Assembly: GCF_023227905.1 (NCBI RefSeq) | Contig: NZ_JALOCF010000016.1 | Location: 1-64,000 of the forward strand | Direction of reading: 5' to 3' | Length of the DNA stretch: 64,000 nt | Source: Methylobacter sp. | Lineage (GTDB): Bacteria; Pseudomonadota; Gammaproteobacteria; Methylococcales; Methylomonadaceae | In this document: piece after piece, positions 54,001 through 62,601 of the stretch | Position numbering within the stretch: the first letter of the stretch is position 1 | Layout: every line of letters starts with the position of its first letter | Made by a program: the position numbers and the translations under genes | The notes under the pieces: generated by a model | The model's input: only the letters and a program-made list of their open reading frames with translations | What the model was told of the DNA's origin: nothing | Database searches by the model: none

Positions 54001-54963
54001 ATATATTCTGCCGGCCGGGCTGAACTGCAAAGCATCTGGTCTGAACTCAGCTATAAAATGCAGGCTTTGCGCGATAACCCGGAATGTGCGCAGCAACAGT
54101 TTGAGCGCATCGCCGATGATGCCGATCCCGGTTTGAATGTCGCATTGACTTTTGATGTCGGCAAAAACGTGACTGCGCGGTTTAAACATGCAGCTAGGCC
54201 TAAAGTCGCAATATTGCGGGAGCAGGGCGTTAACGGCCATGTAGAAATGGCGGCGGCATTTGACCGCGCCGGATTTACCAGCATTGACGTGCACATGAGC
54301 GACATTATTCATGGCCGGGTGAGTTTGGCCGATTTCACCGGCTTGGTGGCTTGCGGCGGTTTTTCTTATGGCGACGTCCTGGGCGCAGGCGGCGGTTGGG
54401 CAAAATCGATCCTGTTCAACCCGCGCTGCCGTGATGAATTCGCTGCATTTTTCCAGCGCCCGGATACCTTCGGTTTAGGCGTTTGTAACGGCTGCCAGAT
54501 GATGTCGGGATTAAAAGACATTATTCCCGGCGCTGAGCATTGGCCGCGCTTTATGCGCAACAACTCGGAGCAATTCGAAGCGCGCGTGGCATTGGTTGAA
54601 GTGCAAAAATCGCCGTCCATCCTGTTTGCCGGGATGGAAGGTTCAAGGATGCCGGTAGCTATTGCGCATGGCGAAGGGCGCGCAGAATTTGCCGTAGATC
54701 CTGCGGTTGCGCTTGAAGCAGGCGCAGTTGCTTTGTGCTATGTCGATAACTATGGGGAATTGACTACGGAATTTCCTGCCAATCCTAATGGTTCGCCGTT
54801 CGGTATAACCGGCCTGACCACTACGGATGGGCGATTTACTATTATGATGCCGCACCCGGAGCGCTGCTTCAGAGCCCTGCAAAATTCATGGCATCCGGAT
54901 GATTGGGGTGAATATGGCGCGTGGATGCGTATGTTCAGAAATGCCAGGGTTTGGGTAGGTTAG
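51085..54963 (+). CDS. purL: Phosphoribosylformylglycinamidine synthase (single-chain PurL)
   Basis: Fourth step of purine synthesis: converts FGAR to FGAM with glutamine and ATP. 1292 residues, like E. coli (1295). N-terminal PurS-like domain (about 1-150), linker, two AIRS-type synthase halves ([50 protein letters not shown] in parts; [17 protein letters not shown]), and a C-terminal glutaminase domain with nucleophile Cys in [10 protein letters not shown] and catalytic His/Glu in [10 protein letters not shown] frame-wide match indicates an intact gene. Confidence 0.97.
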   Translation: [1292 protein letters not shown]

Positions 54964-55073
54964 GGACTTGTCAGCATCAGCCAGGAGCACAGCAGAATGA
55001 TCCGCTCATGCCTGTGTAAAGTCTAAGAAGTGTAATCAAATCCTAGCAATAAAAAGTTTAGAGGTTGTAGATT

Positions 55074-56009
55074 ATGGGTGAGGTCGGCATGGCGACAAAT
55101 AACAATCGGAGAGTTTTTTTTCGAATTTATGACGAAGTTAATCTGTCTTATACGAAAATAGATGAAAAACTGGCAGCCGAACCGAACCCTACCTTTACTA
55201 ACTTTTCATTGGCTTCAGATACTGAAAGGCCGGCACAGGATTCAGAACGGCTATTGCCCAGCCCGAAGAAAATACTGCCGGGTTTCAGGACACTAGACTC
55301 GGAACTCAATGAACATGCCACGCTCAACGTTAATATCAGCGCAAGCGGTATAGCTTTTAGTTGTGAAGAAGCGCTTCAAGAAGGCGATTACCTGCTGATC
55401 AAGATACTGCTGCTGTCCAGCATGGCAGCCATCATGGCTTGCTGTAAGGTAGTTTACTGCAAGAGCAGCAACCCGTACGAAAGTCAGTATCCTTATCTGG
55501 TTGGCGCCCATTTTACCGATATGCAAGACGCAGACCGGGAGATGTTAACTTCGTATGTAGAAAAAAAACGGTTGCGACAAAACCGGGGCAGAGGATTGAT
55601 CTTGGCGGCTGCCGTTACAGTCATCTTAGCGCCGGATGTTGTATTTGGCTTGTTGTTTGAAGTGTTTCATTTCTTGTTCGAGCATTTGCTCGAGCTCTGC
55701 CATCTTACGTTTGAGTTTATCGAATCCGCTCTCGATCACCTCGTCGAACATCTTTTTCATACCAATCTGAAGCAAACTCAAGTAATTGTTTTTTATATTC
55801 TTTTGTCTGTCGCTCTCTATGCAAGCTATTCTATAGGAAAAAGATTGCCGTTTTTGTATAAGCGCTGTAAAAACAGCCTGATTGTCTACGTGTCGCGGAA
55901 GAAATCAAGCCTGCTTTATTACTGGCATGAGCAGTCTTTAGTCAATAAAGTCAAACTGGCTTTAATCGGTGCGACAGTCATTACTGGTTATATTCTTTTT
56001 GGTATGTAG
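55074..56009 (+). CDS. Membrane-anchored PilZ-domain protein
   Basis: 311 residues. N-terminal PilZ domain (about 8-170): RRVFFRIYDEVNLSYTKID carries the Arg box, a spacer of about 60 residues follows, and LNVNISASGIAFSCEE is the (D/N)xSxxG box; FTDMQDADREMLTSYV ends it. The C-terminal half has hydrophobic helices at about 177-195, 240-262 and 290-308. Between the first two runs an unusual amphipathic helix with repeated FExxxxL / LxEHLFH heptads and many His residues (about 196-232). It probably reports c-di-GMP to a membrane partner. An alternative start is ATG 55089. Confidence 0.85.
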   Translation: MGEVGMATNNNRRVFFRIYDEVNLSYTKIDEKLAAEPNPTFTNFSLASDTERPAQDSERLLPSPKKILPGFRTLDSELNEHATLNVNISASGIAFSCEEALQEGDYLLIKILLLSSMAAIMACCKVVYCKSSNPYESQYPYLVGAHFTDMQDADREMLTSYVEKKRLRQNRGRGLILAAAVTVILAPDVVFGLLFEVFHFLFEHLLELCHLTFEFIESALDHLVEHLFHTNLKQTQVIVFYILLSVALYASYSIGKRLPFLYKRCKNSLIVYVSRKKSSLLYYWHEQSLVNKVKLALIGATVITGYILFGM

Positions 56010-56137
56010 TGGGCAAAAACAGCGCTAAAGGTTGAATTGAAAGTTATTCAATTGCTCTTGATATGCTTGAGCGTGGCATGTACTTTGGGTTTAGGGAGTC
56101 TAACGAGGAGCTTTTGGAGATTGCCTGGTTAAGGTAA

Positions 56138-56164
56138 GGGGATTTAGCCTGAAACTAAATCCCC
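56138..56164. other. Perfect 10-bp hairpin in the convergent gap
   Basis: GGGGATTTAG and CTAAATCCCC are separated by seven bases, between the converging PilZ and His-rich protein genes. There is no T run on either strand, so it may be a weak bidirectional terminator or a repeat. Confidence 0.45.
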
Positions 56165-56211
56165 GGTATTGCTTGTCTAGTTGCTCAAACGTTTCTGGCA
56201 GAGTTGGATTA

Positions 56212-56604
56212 TTATCTGCCGTATCCCCCGCTCATTCCATTACCCAGAAAGGAACCGGCGGCGGCACCCAAACCGGTAGCCAGAGGATCGCCGCTACCTA
56301 GTTCATAGCCAAAAACACTGCCTATCACGCCTCCAGCCAATCCTTGGTGTGAGCGTGGATCAGGTGAATACTGTGCCTGCCGCTGATAATAATTAACTTG
56401 GGGTTGTGGGTAATAATTAATTTGCGGCGCTGGGTAATAGTTGACCTGTGGTTGCGGGTAATAGTCGTGGTGATGGTGACCATGATGATGACCATGACCG
56501 TGATGATGCCCCCAACCGTGACCGTGATCACGATCAGCGTAAGATGTGGGTGAGAACAGCATCGCAACGGCAGCTAATTGAATCAAAAAAAGATACTTTT
56601 TCAT
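56212..56604 (-). CDS. His-rich exported glycine-zipper protein (copy A)
   Basis: 130 residues: signal peptide (to about 23), a His/Gly-rich stretch (about 24-47, more than a dozen His), three Tyr/Pro/Gln repeats of the form VNYYPQPQ, and a C-terminal glycine-zipper domain (SHQGLAGGVIGSVFGYELGSGDPLATGLGAAAGSFLGNG). The last part matches copy B (56687-57007) almost exactly. The His tract could bind Ni, Cu or Zn, and the zipper may insert in the outer membrane; both are inferences. Confidence 0.82.
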   Translation of the reverse strand: MKKYLFLIQLAAVAMLFSPTSYADRDHGHGWGHHHGHGHHHGHHHHDYYPQPQVNYYPAPQINYYPQPQVNYYQRQAQYSPDPRSHQGLAGGVIGSVFGYELGSGDPLATGLGAAAGSFLGNGMSGGYGR

Positions 56605-56686
56605 GTGATTTTCTCTCTAAATTATTTGGTTTGTTGTTAAGTTAACAAAATCAAGCTAATAGATACGTCATTTAAATCAAATCGAG

Positions 56687-57007
56687 TTAGCGTCTTCCAG
56701 CGACTCCGTTGCCGACATAAGAGCCGGCGGCAGCGCCCAATCCGGTAGCAATGGGATCGCCGTTTCCTAATTCGTAGCCTAATACGCTACCTACCACGCC
56801 CCCAGCCAAACCTTGGTGCGAGCGTGGATCCTGATGGTTTGAATACCGGTGCGGCTCCGGATAATACCTCGCCTCATCGGAATGATGATGTTTGTGATGC
56901 CCTCTGGCATGACCATGACCGCGGCCTTCCCCCCCAGACGCGTAGGATATAGACGAGTGAATGACTGCCAATACAAACAGTGGACTTAAAAAAAACGATT
57001 TTTTCAT
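56687..57007 (-). CDS. His-rich exported glycine-zipper protein (copy B)
   Basis: 106 residues from ATG 57007, which has AAGGAAG upstream; the frame stays open to 57091 without support. Signal peptide (KKSFFLSPLFVLAVIHSSISYAS), a His/Gly-rich stretch (GHGHARGHHKHHH), a short Tyr/Pro/Glu linker, then SHQGLAGGVVGSVLGYELGNGDPIATGLGAAAGSYVGNG. It lies directly upstream of copy A on the same strand; the pair arose by tandem duplication, with the His and linker regions diverged and the zipper conserved. Confidence 0.82.
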   Translation of the reverse strand: MKKSFFLSPLFVLAVIHSSISYASGGEGRGHGHARGHHKHHHSDEARYYPEPHRYSNHQDPRSHQGLAGGVVGSVLGYELGNGDPIATGLGAAAGSYVGNGVAGRR

Positions 57008-57279
57008 GGGTTTCTTCCTTAAATAATTGGTTTGTTTACTTCTATGTTGGCCCGGCAAGGCAAGTTGTCCAGTCATTAACTTTGGAATCATATTATTCGC
57101 GTTAACCTTAATGGCCGCTTAACAAAATATAACCGTTTTATAGGCGTTAAAGCCTGTTTTAGAATCACAATGCCGCCTGTTACGCGCACCAATTAATTGC
57201 CGGAATAATTCTGCTGTGTCGCTTATAATATTAGCGTATTTGAACCAGTATTTACCCAATCTTAATGGCATTTTAATAA

Positions 57280-60147
57280 ATGGAACAGTTTATCCCCGGC
57301 CAACGCTGGATTAGTAACACCGAGTCTGAACTCGGCTTAGGTCTTATTCTTGATGTGGCGCACAAGAGGGTCACCGTGCTTTTTTTGGCGTGCGACGAGA
57401 AGCGCATGTATGCGCAAGATAATGCGCCGTTAACGCGCGTCCGGTTTTCGGTAGGCGACGTTATCGAGTCGATTGATGAATATAAAGTGACCGTTACCGG
57501 TTTAACCGAGAAAGACGGCTTGATAACTTATATAGGCAGAGACGAGGATGATCAGGAAGTCCAAGTGGATGAGGTGGAGCTGAATCATCATATTCAATTT
57601 AACAAGCCTCAAGATCGGTTGTTTATCGGGCAGGTTGACCCTTCCGCCTGGTTTTTACTGCGCTATGAAACTTGGCGCAGATTGCAGCAGCATCAGCAGT
57701 CGCCGGTTAAGGGTTTGCTGGGCGGTCGCGCTTCGCTTATTCCGCATCAGCTGTTTATTGCGCATGAATCGGCTAACCGGTCTGCACCGCGAATCATGCT
57801 GGCTGATGAGGTCGGCTTGGGTAAAACCATCGAAGCCGGTTTGGTTTTGCACCATCGGCTGATTAACGGCTTGAGCAACCGGGTCTTGATTATCGTGCCG
57901 GAAACACTGTTGCATCAATGGCTGGTAGAAATGCTCCGGCGCTTCAATCTGCGATTCAGTATTTTTGACGAAGCACGTTGTCTCGATACTTATGCCGAAG
58001 ACGACATGCTCGCAGAGGGAGTCGAAGATGATGCAAATGCCGATAATCCGTTCCTGACCGAGCAATTGGTTCTATGCAGCCAGGACTTTTTTTCTAAATA
58101 TCCACGCCGCCAACAACAGGCCATTGAGGCAGGTTGGGATATGGTGATTGTTGACGAAGCGCACCATCTGGAATGGAGCGAACAAGCGCCTAGCTCTGAC
58201 TACCTGTTTGTGGAGCAACTCGGGCGGATTTCCCCTAGTCTGATATTGCTGACGGCGACTCCTGAGCAATTGGGCAAGGAAAGCCATTTCGCACGATTAA
58301 GATTGCTCGATCCCGACCGGTTTTACAGCTTTTCAGCGTTTGTCAAAGAAGAACGATTATTTGAGCCGGTGGCAAATGCGGCCAAATTGCTGCTTGCGGA
58401 CAAGGCGCTGGATGAACAGGCGCAGCAACATTTAACCGCGCTGCTGAAAGATGACAACGTCGACGGCCTGCTGAAGAATCTTATCGCCAGGGATGGTGTG
58501 TATGCCGCAGACCTGCCGGGAGCAGGTGCGGCGAACGACCCTGAAAAATCGGCGGCGGCACGTGATGCGCTGATTACGGTGCTGCTGGATCATCACGGCA
58601 CCGGGCGGATTTTATTCAGGAATTCGCGGCAGACTGTGCAGGGCTTTCCCGAGCGGGAACGTTACGGCTATGCGTTGGCAGGTCAGCCCAATACCGATGA
58701 TTGGCAACAAGATCCGCGTTTTCTATGGCTGGTGAATAAGGTCAAGCAACTGGCTGGCGATAAAGCCCTGGTGATCTGCAAACAGGCACAAACAGCGATT
58801 GACTTAGAGCAAGCCTTGAAAAACCGTGCGGGCATTGCCTCAGCCGTTTTTCATGAAGGCATGAGCATTATCGAACGTGACCGGGCGGCGGCTTATTTTG
58901 CCGACCCTGAAAGTGCGGCGCGGTTATTGATTTGTTCCGAGATCGGCAGCGAAGGCAGGAATTTTCAGTTTGTACACCATTTAATACTGCTGGATTTGCC
59001 GAATAACCCCGATTTATTGCAGCAACGCATAGGGCGTCTTGACCGTATCGGGCAGAAACATGTGATTCAGATTCATGTGCCTTACCTGGAGCATACCGAG
59101 TGTGAGGTGTTGTACCGCTGGTATGATGAAGGCCTGAATGCGTTTGCCAGTAACAGTTCATCCGCCCAGCGGGTTGCGGATATAGTGCACGATGAGCTGG
59201 CGGCTGTTTTGGAGAGTAAAAACCCAGCCGATATTGATGTTCTTATCGCCAAGACCCGGGCGCTCAGCACTGAACTTGAAGCGGAAATGCATAACGGCCG
59301 CGATCAATTGCTGGAGTTGAATTCCTGCCGCAAGGAACTGGCCGATGAGCTGATTGCCCAGTTGAATACCTACGAGAAAGAAGGCGTGCTATGGCCCTAT
59401 ATGGAAGATGTCTTTGAATGCTACGGCGTAGATACCGAGTTTCATTCGCCGGATTGCTTTATTGTCCGTCCCAGCGACCATTTGCGCGTTTCGCATTTTC
59501 CCGGCTTGACCGAAGACGGCTTGACTTTCACCGTCAACCGGCAGATTGCCCTGGCGCGGGAAGACATGCAGTTTATGACTTGGGAGCATCCGGTGGTTAC
59601 CGCATCAATGGATATGGTGCTGTCCAGTGAAACCGGCAACGCCGCGATCAGCGTGATCAAGCATAATGACCTTAAAGCCGGACAGTTTCTGCTGGAGTGT
59701 TTGTTCATTGTCGAGTGCAGCGCACCTGCCGAATTACAAATCGGAAGATTCTTGCCTCATACGCCGATCCGGGTGCTGATCGACCAAAACCAAAAGGATT
59801 TAAGTGCGGATATCGACCACCGCGATCTGGTTGAAGCCGGCATTAAGTTCGACAAACACAAAATTATTGCTTTTTTAACCAGCCAGCGGCCGCACTTGAT
59901 CAACATTTTGGGCGTGGCGGAGCAAAAAGCCAAAGCCGAAATGCAGCAGCTAGTCGATCAGGCGACCCAAACCATGTTGGAATCGTTAAGCAATGAAATT
60001 AAGCGCTTGGTCAGGCTGAAAAAAGTGAATCCGACCATCAGGACCGAAGAAATCGAACAGTTAAAGGACATGACCATGCTGGCGCATGAAAATATTCAGG
60101 CTGCGCAGTTAAGACTGGATGCGGTGAGATTTTTGATTACCAGTTGA
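57280..60147 (+). CDS. rapA: RNA polymerase-associated SWI2/SNF2 ATPase RapA
   Basis: Recycles RNA polymerase. 955 residues, near E. coli RapA (968). N-terminal Tudor-like domains (about 1-110; PGQRWISNTESELGLG), the Swi2/Snf2 ATPase (MLADEVGLGKTIEAGLVL Walker A; MVIVDEAHHLEWS DEAH box; LLTATPEQLG), the second RecA-like lobe (LICSEIGSEGRNFQFVHHLILLDLP, QRIGRLDRIGQ), and the RapA C-terminal regions ending in a helical tail. It is divergent from the His-rich gene pair. Confidence 0.96.
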   Translation: MEQFIPGQRWISNTESELGLGLILDVAHKRVTVLFLACDEKRMYAQDNAPLTRVRFSVGDVIESIDEYKVTVTGLTEKDGLITYIGRDEDDQEVQVDEVELNHHIQFNKPQDRLFIGQVDPSAWFLLRYETWRRLQQHQQSPVKGLLGGRASLIPHQLFIAHESANRSAPRIMLADEVGLGKTIEAGLVLHHRLINGLSNRVLIIVPETLLHQWLVEMLRRFNLRFSIFDEARCLDTYAEDDMLAEGVEDDANADNPFLTEQLVLCSQDFFSKYPRRQQQAIEAGWDMVIVDEAHHLEWSEQAPSSDYLFVEQLGRISPSLILLTATPEQLGKESHFARLRLLDPDRFYSFSAFVKEERLFEPVANAAKLLLADKALDEQAQQHLTALLKDDNVDGLLKNLIARDGVYAADLPGAGAANDPEKSAAARDALITVLLDHHGTGRILFRNSRQTVQGFPERERYGYALAGQPNTDDWQQDPRFLWLVNKVKQLAGDKALVICKQAQTAIDLEQALKNRAGIASAVFHEGMSIIERDRAAAYFADPESAARLLICSEIGSEGRNFQFVHHLILLDLPNNPDLLQQRIGRLDRIGQKHVIQIHVPYLEHTECEVLYRWYDEGLNAFASNSSSAQRVADIVHDELAAVLESKNPADIDVLIAKTRALSTELEAEMHNGRDQLLELNSCRKELADELIAQLNTYEKEGVLWPYMEDVFECYGVDTEFHSPDCFIVRPSDHLRVSHFPGLTEDGLTFTVNRQIALAREDMQFMTWEHPVVTASMDMVLSSETGNAAISVIKHNDLKAGQFLLECLFIVECSAPAELQIGRFLPHTPIRVLIDQNQKDLSADIDHRDLVEAGIKFDKHKIIAFLTSQRPHLINILGVAEQKAKAEMQQLVDQATQTMLESLSNEIKRLVRLKKVNPTIRTEEIEQLKDMTMLAHENIQAAQLRLDAVRFLITS

Positions 60148-60187
60148 TATCTCTCTCTGCCCACGAAAGCCAAAAGTAGGCGCCTCT

Positions 60188-60507
60188 ACGACTGCAAGGA
60201 TGCAGGAGGTAGAGCAACGCAGGAGCAGTTGCCGAGGCGCAGCTTCCGCTCCTTGCTCACGCTAAATACCTACATAATCCACAGGGATGTGGTGAATGCA
60301 GATATTGCAGGAGCAAATATCTGTCCATGTAGGCAACGCAGGAGCAGTTGCCGAGGCGACACGAAAAGCACGAAAAATGAATAAAGTGTGGGTATAACAA
60401 AGAGTTTTCCGGAGGTAAGGCGGGCGCTATGTTGGTGTAACTTCCCTAGCAACAGTCAAACGGAATACGTTATTAAAACATTTTCGTGCCTTTCGTGCTT
60501 TTTCGTG
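60188..60507. repeat. Repeat-rich spacer between rapA and the CvfB-like gene
   Basis: The 440-base spacer 60148-60587 has no gene. 60188-60237 is an exact inverted copy of 38211-38260 (50 of 50 bases). Its 26-base end (GCAACGCAGGAGCAGTTGCC and six more bases) recurs at 60333-60358. 60278-60310 resembles 32227-32263. Further on, CACGAAAAGCACGAAAA (60360-60376) faces an inverted version at 60481-60507. The layout suggests a composite of dispersed intergenic repeats. Confidence 0.75.
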
Positions 60508-60587
60508 AACAAAATTTCATTTCAGTTACCAGATGATGTTGAATACTGATCTTTACGTATATTAAATCCCAATCTACCCAATAAATT

Positions 60588-61421
60588 ATGATAAACATCG
60601 GCAAAATAAATAAGCTGAACGTAGTTAAACAACAAGGCGCTGACGTTTACCTCAGTGACGGCAGTTCGGGAAAAAAAGTGCTGCTGGCGGACAGAAAATT
60701 GCCGGCAAACTGCCAGGTCGGCGATACTCTGGATGTCTTTGTTTACGTGGATTCGGAAGGACACTTGGCCGCTACCACTAAAAAGCCGTTAGCCGAAGTG
60801 GGAGATATAGCATGGCTGAAAGTCGTGTCGCTGAATTATGTGGGGGCGTTTCTGGACTGGGGATTACCCAAAGATTTACTGGTTCCGTTCAGTGAACAAT
60901 ACCATGAGATGGAAGTAGGGCGGTCTTATCTGGTCAAGGTTTTTCTCGATGAGCAGAGCCGCATTGCGGCAACCACCAAGATTGATAAATTGCTCAGCGA
61001 TGAATCGGTCGACTTCGAAGTCGGCCAAAAAGTGTCGTTGATCATCGCCGATAGAACCGATTTGGGCATTAAAGCCATCATCAATAATAGCCATTGGGGC
61101 ATGCTGTACGAAAACGAGCTATTCCGGCCTGTTAAAAAAGGCCAAAAGATGGAGGGTTACATTAAGCAGATACGGGAAGATCATAAAATTGATCTCAGTC
61201 TGCATCAGCCTGGATACGGCAAAGTGGTATCGCTGACCGATAGCATTATAGCCAAGCTGAAAGCCAATAATGGGGTATTGATGCTTAGCGACAAAAGCCC
61301 GCCAGAAGCCATTTATGCCGCGTTTGGGGTAAGCAAGAAAGTATTTAAGCAAGCTATCGGGGCATTATATAAGCAACAATTAATCACCATTGATAAAAAC
61401 GGGATCAAGCTTGTTGATTGA
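60588..61421 (+). CDS. CvfB/YitL-like S1 RNA-binding protein
   Basis: 277 residues: tandem S1-type beta barrels (INIGKINKLNVVKQQGADVYL; IAWLKVVSLNYVGAFLDWGLPKDLLVPF; KAIINNSHWGMLYENELF; GYIKQIREDHKIDLSLHQPG) followed by a C-terminal winged helix (LMLSDKSPPEAIYAAFGVSKKVFKQAIGALYKQQLI). This architecture is that of CvfB (conserved virulence factor B). It probably binds RNA; its physiological role in Gram-negatives is unclear. ATG 60588. Confidence 0.9.
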   Translation: MINIGKINKLNVVKQQGADVYLSDGSSGKKVLLADRKLPANCQVGDTLDVFVYVDSEGHLAATTKKPLAEVGDIAWLKVVSLNYVGAFLDWGLPKDLLVPFSEQYHEMEVGRSYLVKVFLDEQSRIAATTKIDKLLSDESVDFEVGQKVSLIIADRTDLGIKAIINNSHWGMLYENELFRPVKKGQKMEGYIKQIREDHKIDLSLHQPGYGKVVSLTDSIIAKLKANNGVLMLSDKSPPEAIYAAFGVSKKVFKQAIGALYKQQLITIDKNGIKLVD

Positions 61422-61457
61422 TCGGCGGGCACAATACCTTATATAAATGAAAGTTGT

Positions 61458-62552
61458 ATGGCTAAATTTAAAACCCATTATGACAACTTAAATGTGTCGC
61501 GCAATGCGCCGACAAGCGTTATCAAGGCTGCCTATAAGGCGCTCTGCCAAAATTATCATCCCGATAAATATATAGGTGGGCATGATGAAGCGCTACGGAT
61601 AATGAAAATCATCAATGGCTCTTACGCGGTTTTATCGGATCCCGACAAAAGAGCCGAGCATGATCGATGGATAAACAAACAAGAAAGAGATCATGCGACC
61701 GATAAAGCGCAACGGATAATGTCGATTATCTCTAAAGCTTATGTTGAGCCGCCGGTAACGTCCCCTCAGAATGTTCCTGCCAGCTATCTGACGCCTATTG
61801 GCAAATTTTGGACAAACATCCGTTCCGGCGTCAATCAGGTACGACTCATCAGTATCCCAAGCTCAAAAAAATTAAATTTGATGCTTGGAGCCATAGGTTT
61901 TGTCGTCATTGTATTTGCGGCAACGACTCTTTACGGGCCTGGCTTAATAACAAAGACAGTAGCGACGGCACCAGTTAATCAGGATATTGAGCGCCTATTA
62001 AAAAAAGCCAAGCAATTAGCCAGGCAAGGCCGGACTGCAAAAGCATTACCGCTTTATTTGCAGTTGGCGGAGCAGGGGAATGCGGAAGCGCAGTTTCAGT
62101 TAGGTTTGATATACGCTAATCAACAAGGCGTAACAAAAGACGATAAACAGGCCGCTGACTGGTTAGCCAGGGCGGCCGAGCAGGGGCATAGGGAAGCGCA
62201 AACCAAATTGGGCTTTATGTATGCGACTGGAAAAGGCGTGGCGCAGAATTATCATTCGGCCATTTATTGGTGTTACAAAGCCGCTGAGCAGGGCGATGCT
62301 GTGGCGCAGTTTAATCTGGGATTGATGTATGCAAAAGGACAAGGCATGGCACAGGATAATAACTTGGCCGTTTCCTGGTACAGCAAGGCGGCTGAACAGG
62401 GCGACGCACATGCTCAATACAATCTGGGCGATATGTATGCAAACGGCGTGGGCGTGGCAAAGGATAGCAAACAGGCTGCTGTTTTGTATCGTAAAGCAGC
62501 AAAGCAGGGGTTGACGGAGGCTGTCGCCGCTTTAAAATTGTTGGAGCAATAA
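61458..62552 (+). CDS. DnaJ-domain membrane protein with Sel1 repeats
   Basis: 364 residues. N-terminal J domain (1-75) with His34-Pro35-Asp36 (NYHPDKYIGG), a linker, one membrane helix (about 137-158, LNLMLGAIGFVVIVFAATTL), then about five Sel1-like repeats (ALPLYLQLAEQGNAEAQFQLGLIYA; AADWLARAAEQGHREAQTKLGFMYATGKGVAQ; AIYWCYKAAEQGDAVAQFNLG; AVSWYSKAAEQGDAHAQYNLG). The J domain should face the cytosol and recruit DnaK, leaving the Sel1 repeats in the periplasm, if the helix is inserted in the usual sense. Confidence 0.88.
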   Translation: MAKFKTHYDNLNVSRNAPTSVIKAAYKALCQNYHPDKYIGGHDEALRIMKIINGSYAVLSDPDKRAEHDRWINKQERDHATDKAQRIMSIISKAYVEPPVTSPQNVPASYLTPIGKFWTNIRSGVNQVRLISIPSSKKLNLMLGAIGFVVIVFAATTLYGPGLITKTVATAPVNQDIERLLKKAKQLARQGRTAKALPLYLQLAEQGNAEAQFQLGLIYANQQGVTKDDKQAADWLARAAEQGHREAQTKLGFMYATGKGVAQNYHSAIYWCYKAAEQGDAVAQFNLGLMYAKGQGMAQDNNLAVSWYSKAAEQGDAHAQYNLGDMYANGVGVAKDSKQAAVLYRKAAKQGLTEAVAALKLLEQ

Positions 62553-62601
62553 AGTTCCTGTGGCTTGCAGGGATCATTTCTGAGGCTGTGTAGGGCTTCA
62601 A

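Noticed and set aside
56040..56136. Short frame at 56062 that could be the tail of a decayed gene
   Set aside because: Only 24 codons, no ribosome site and no recognisable homology.
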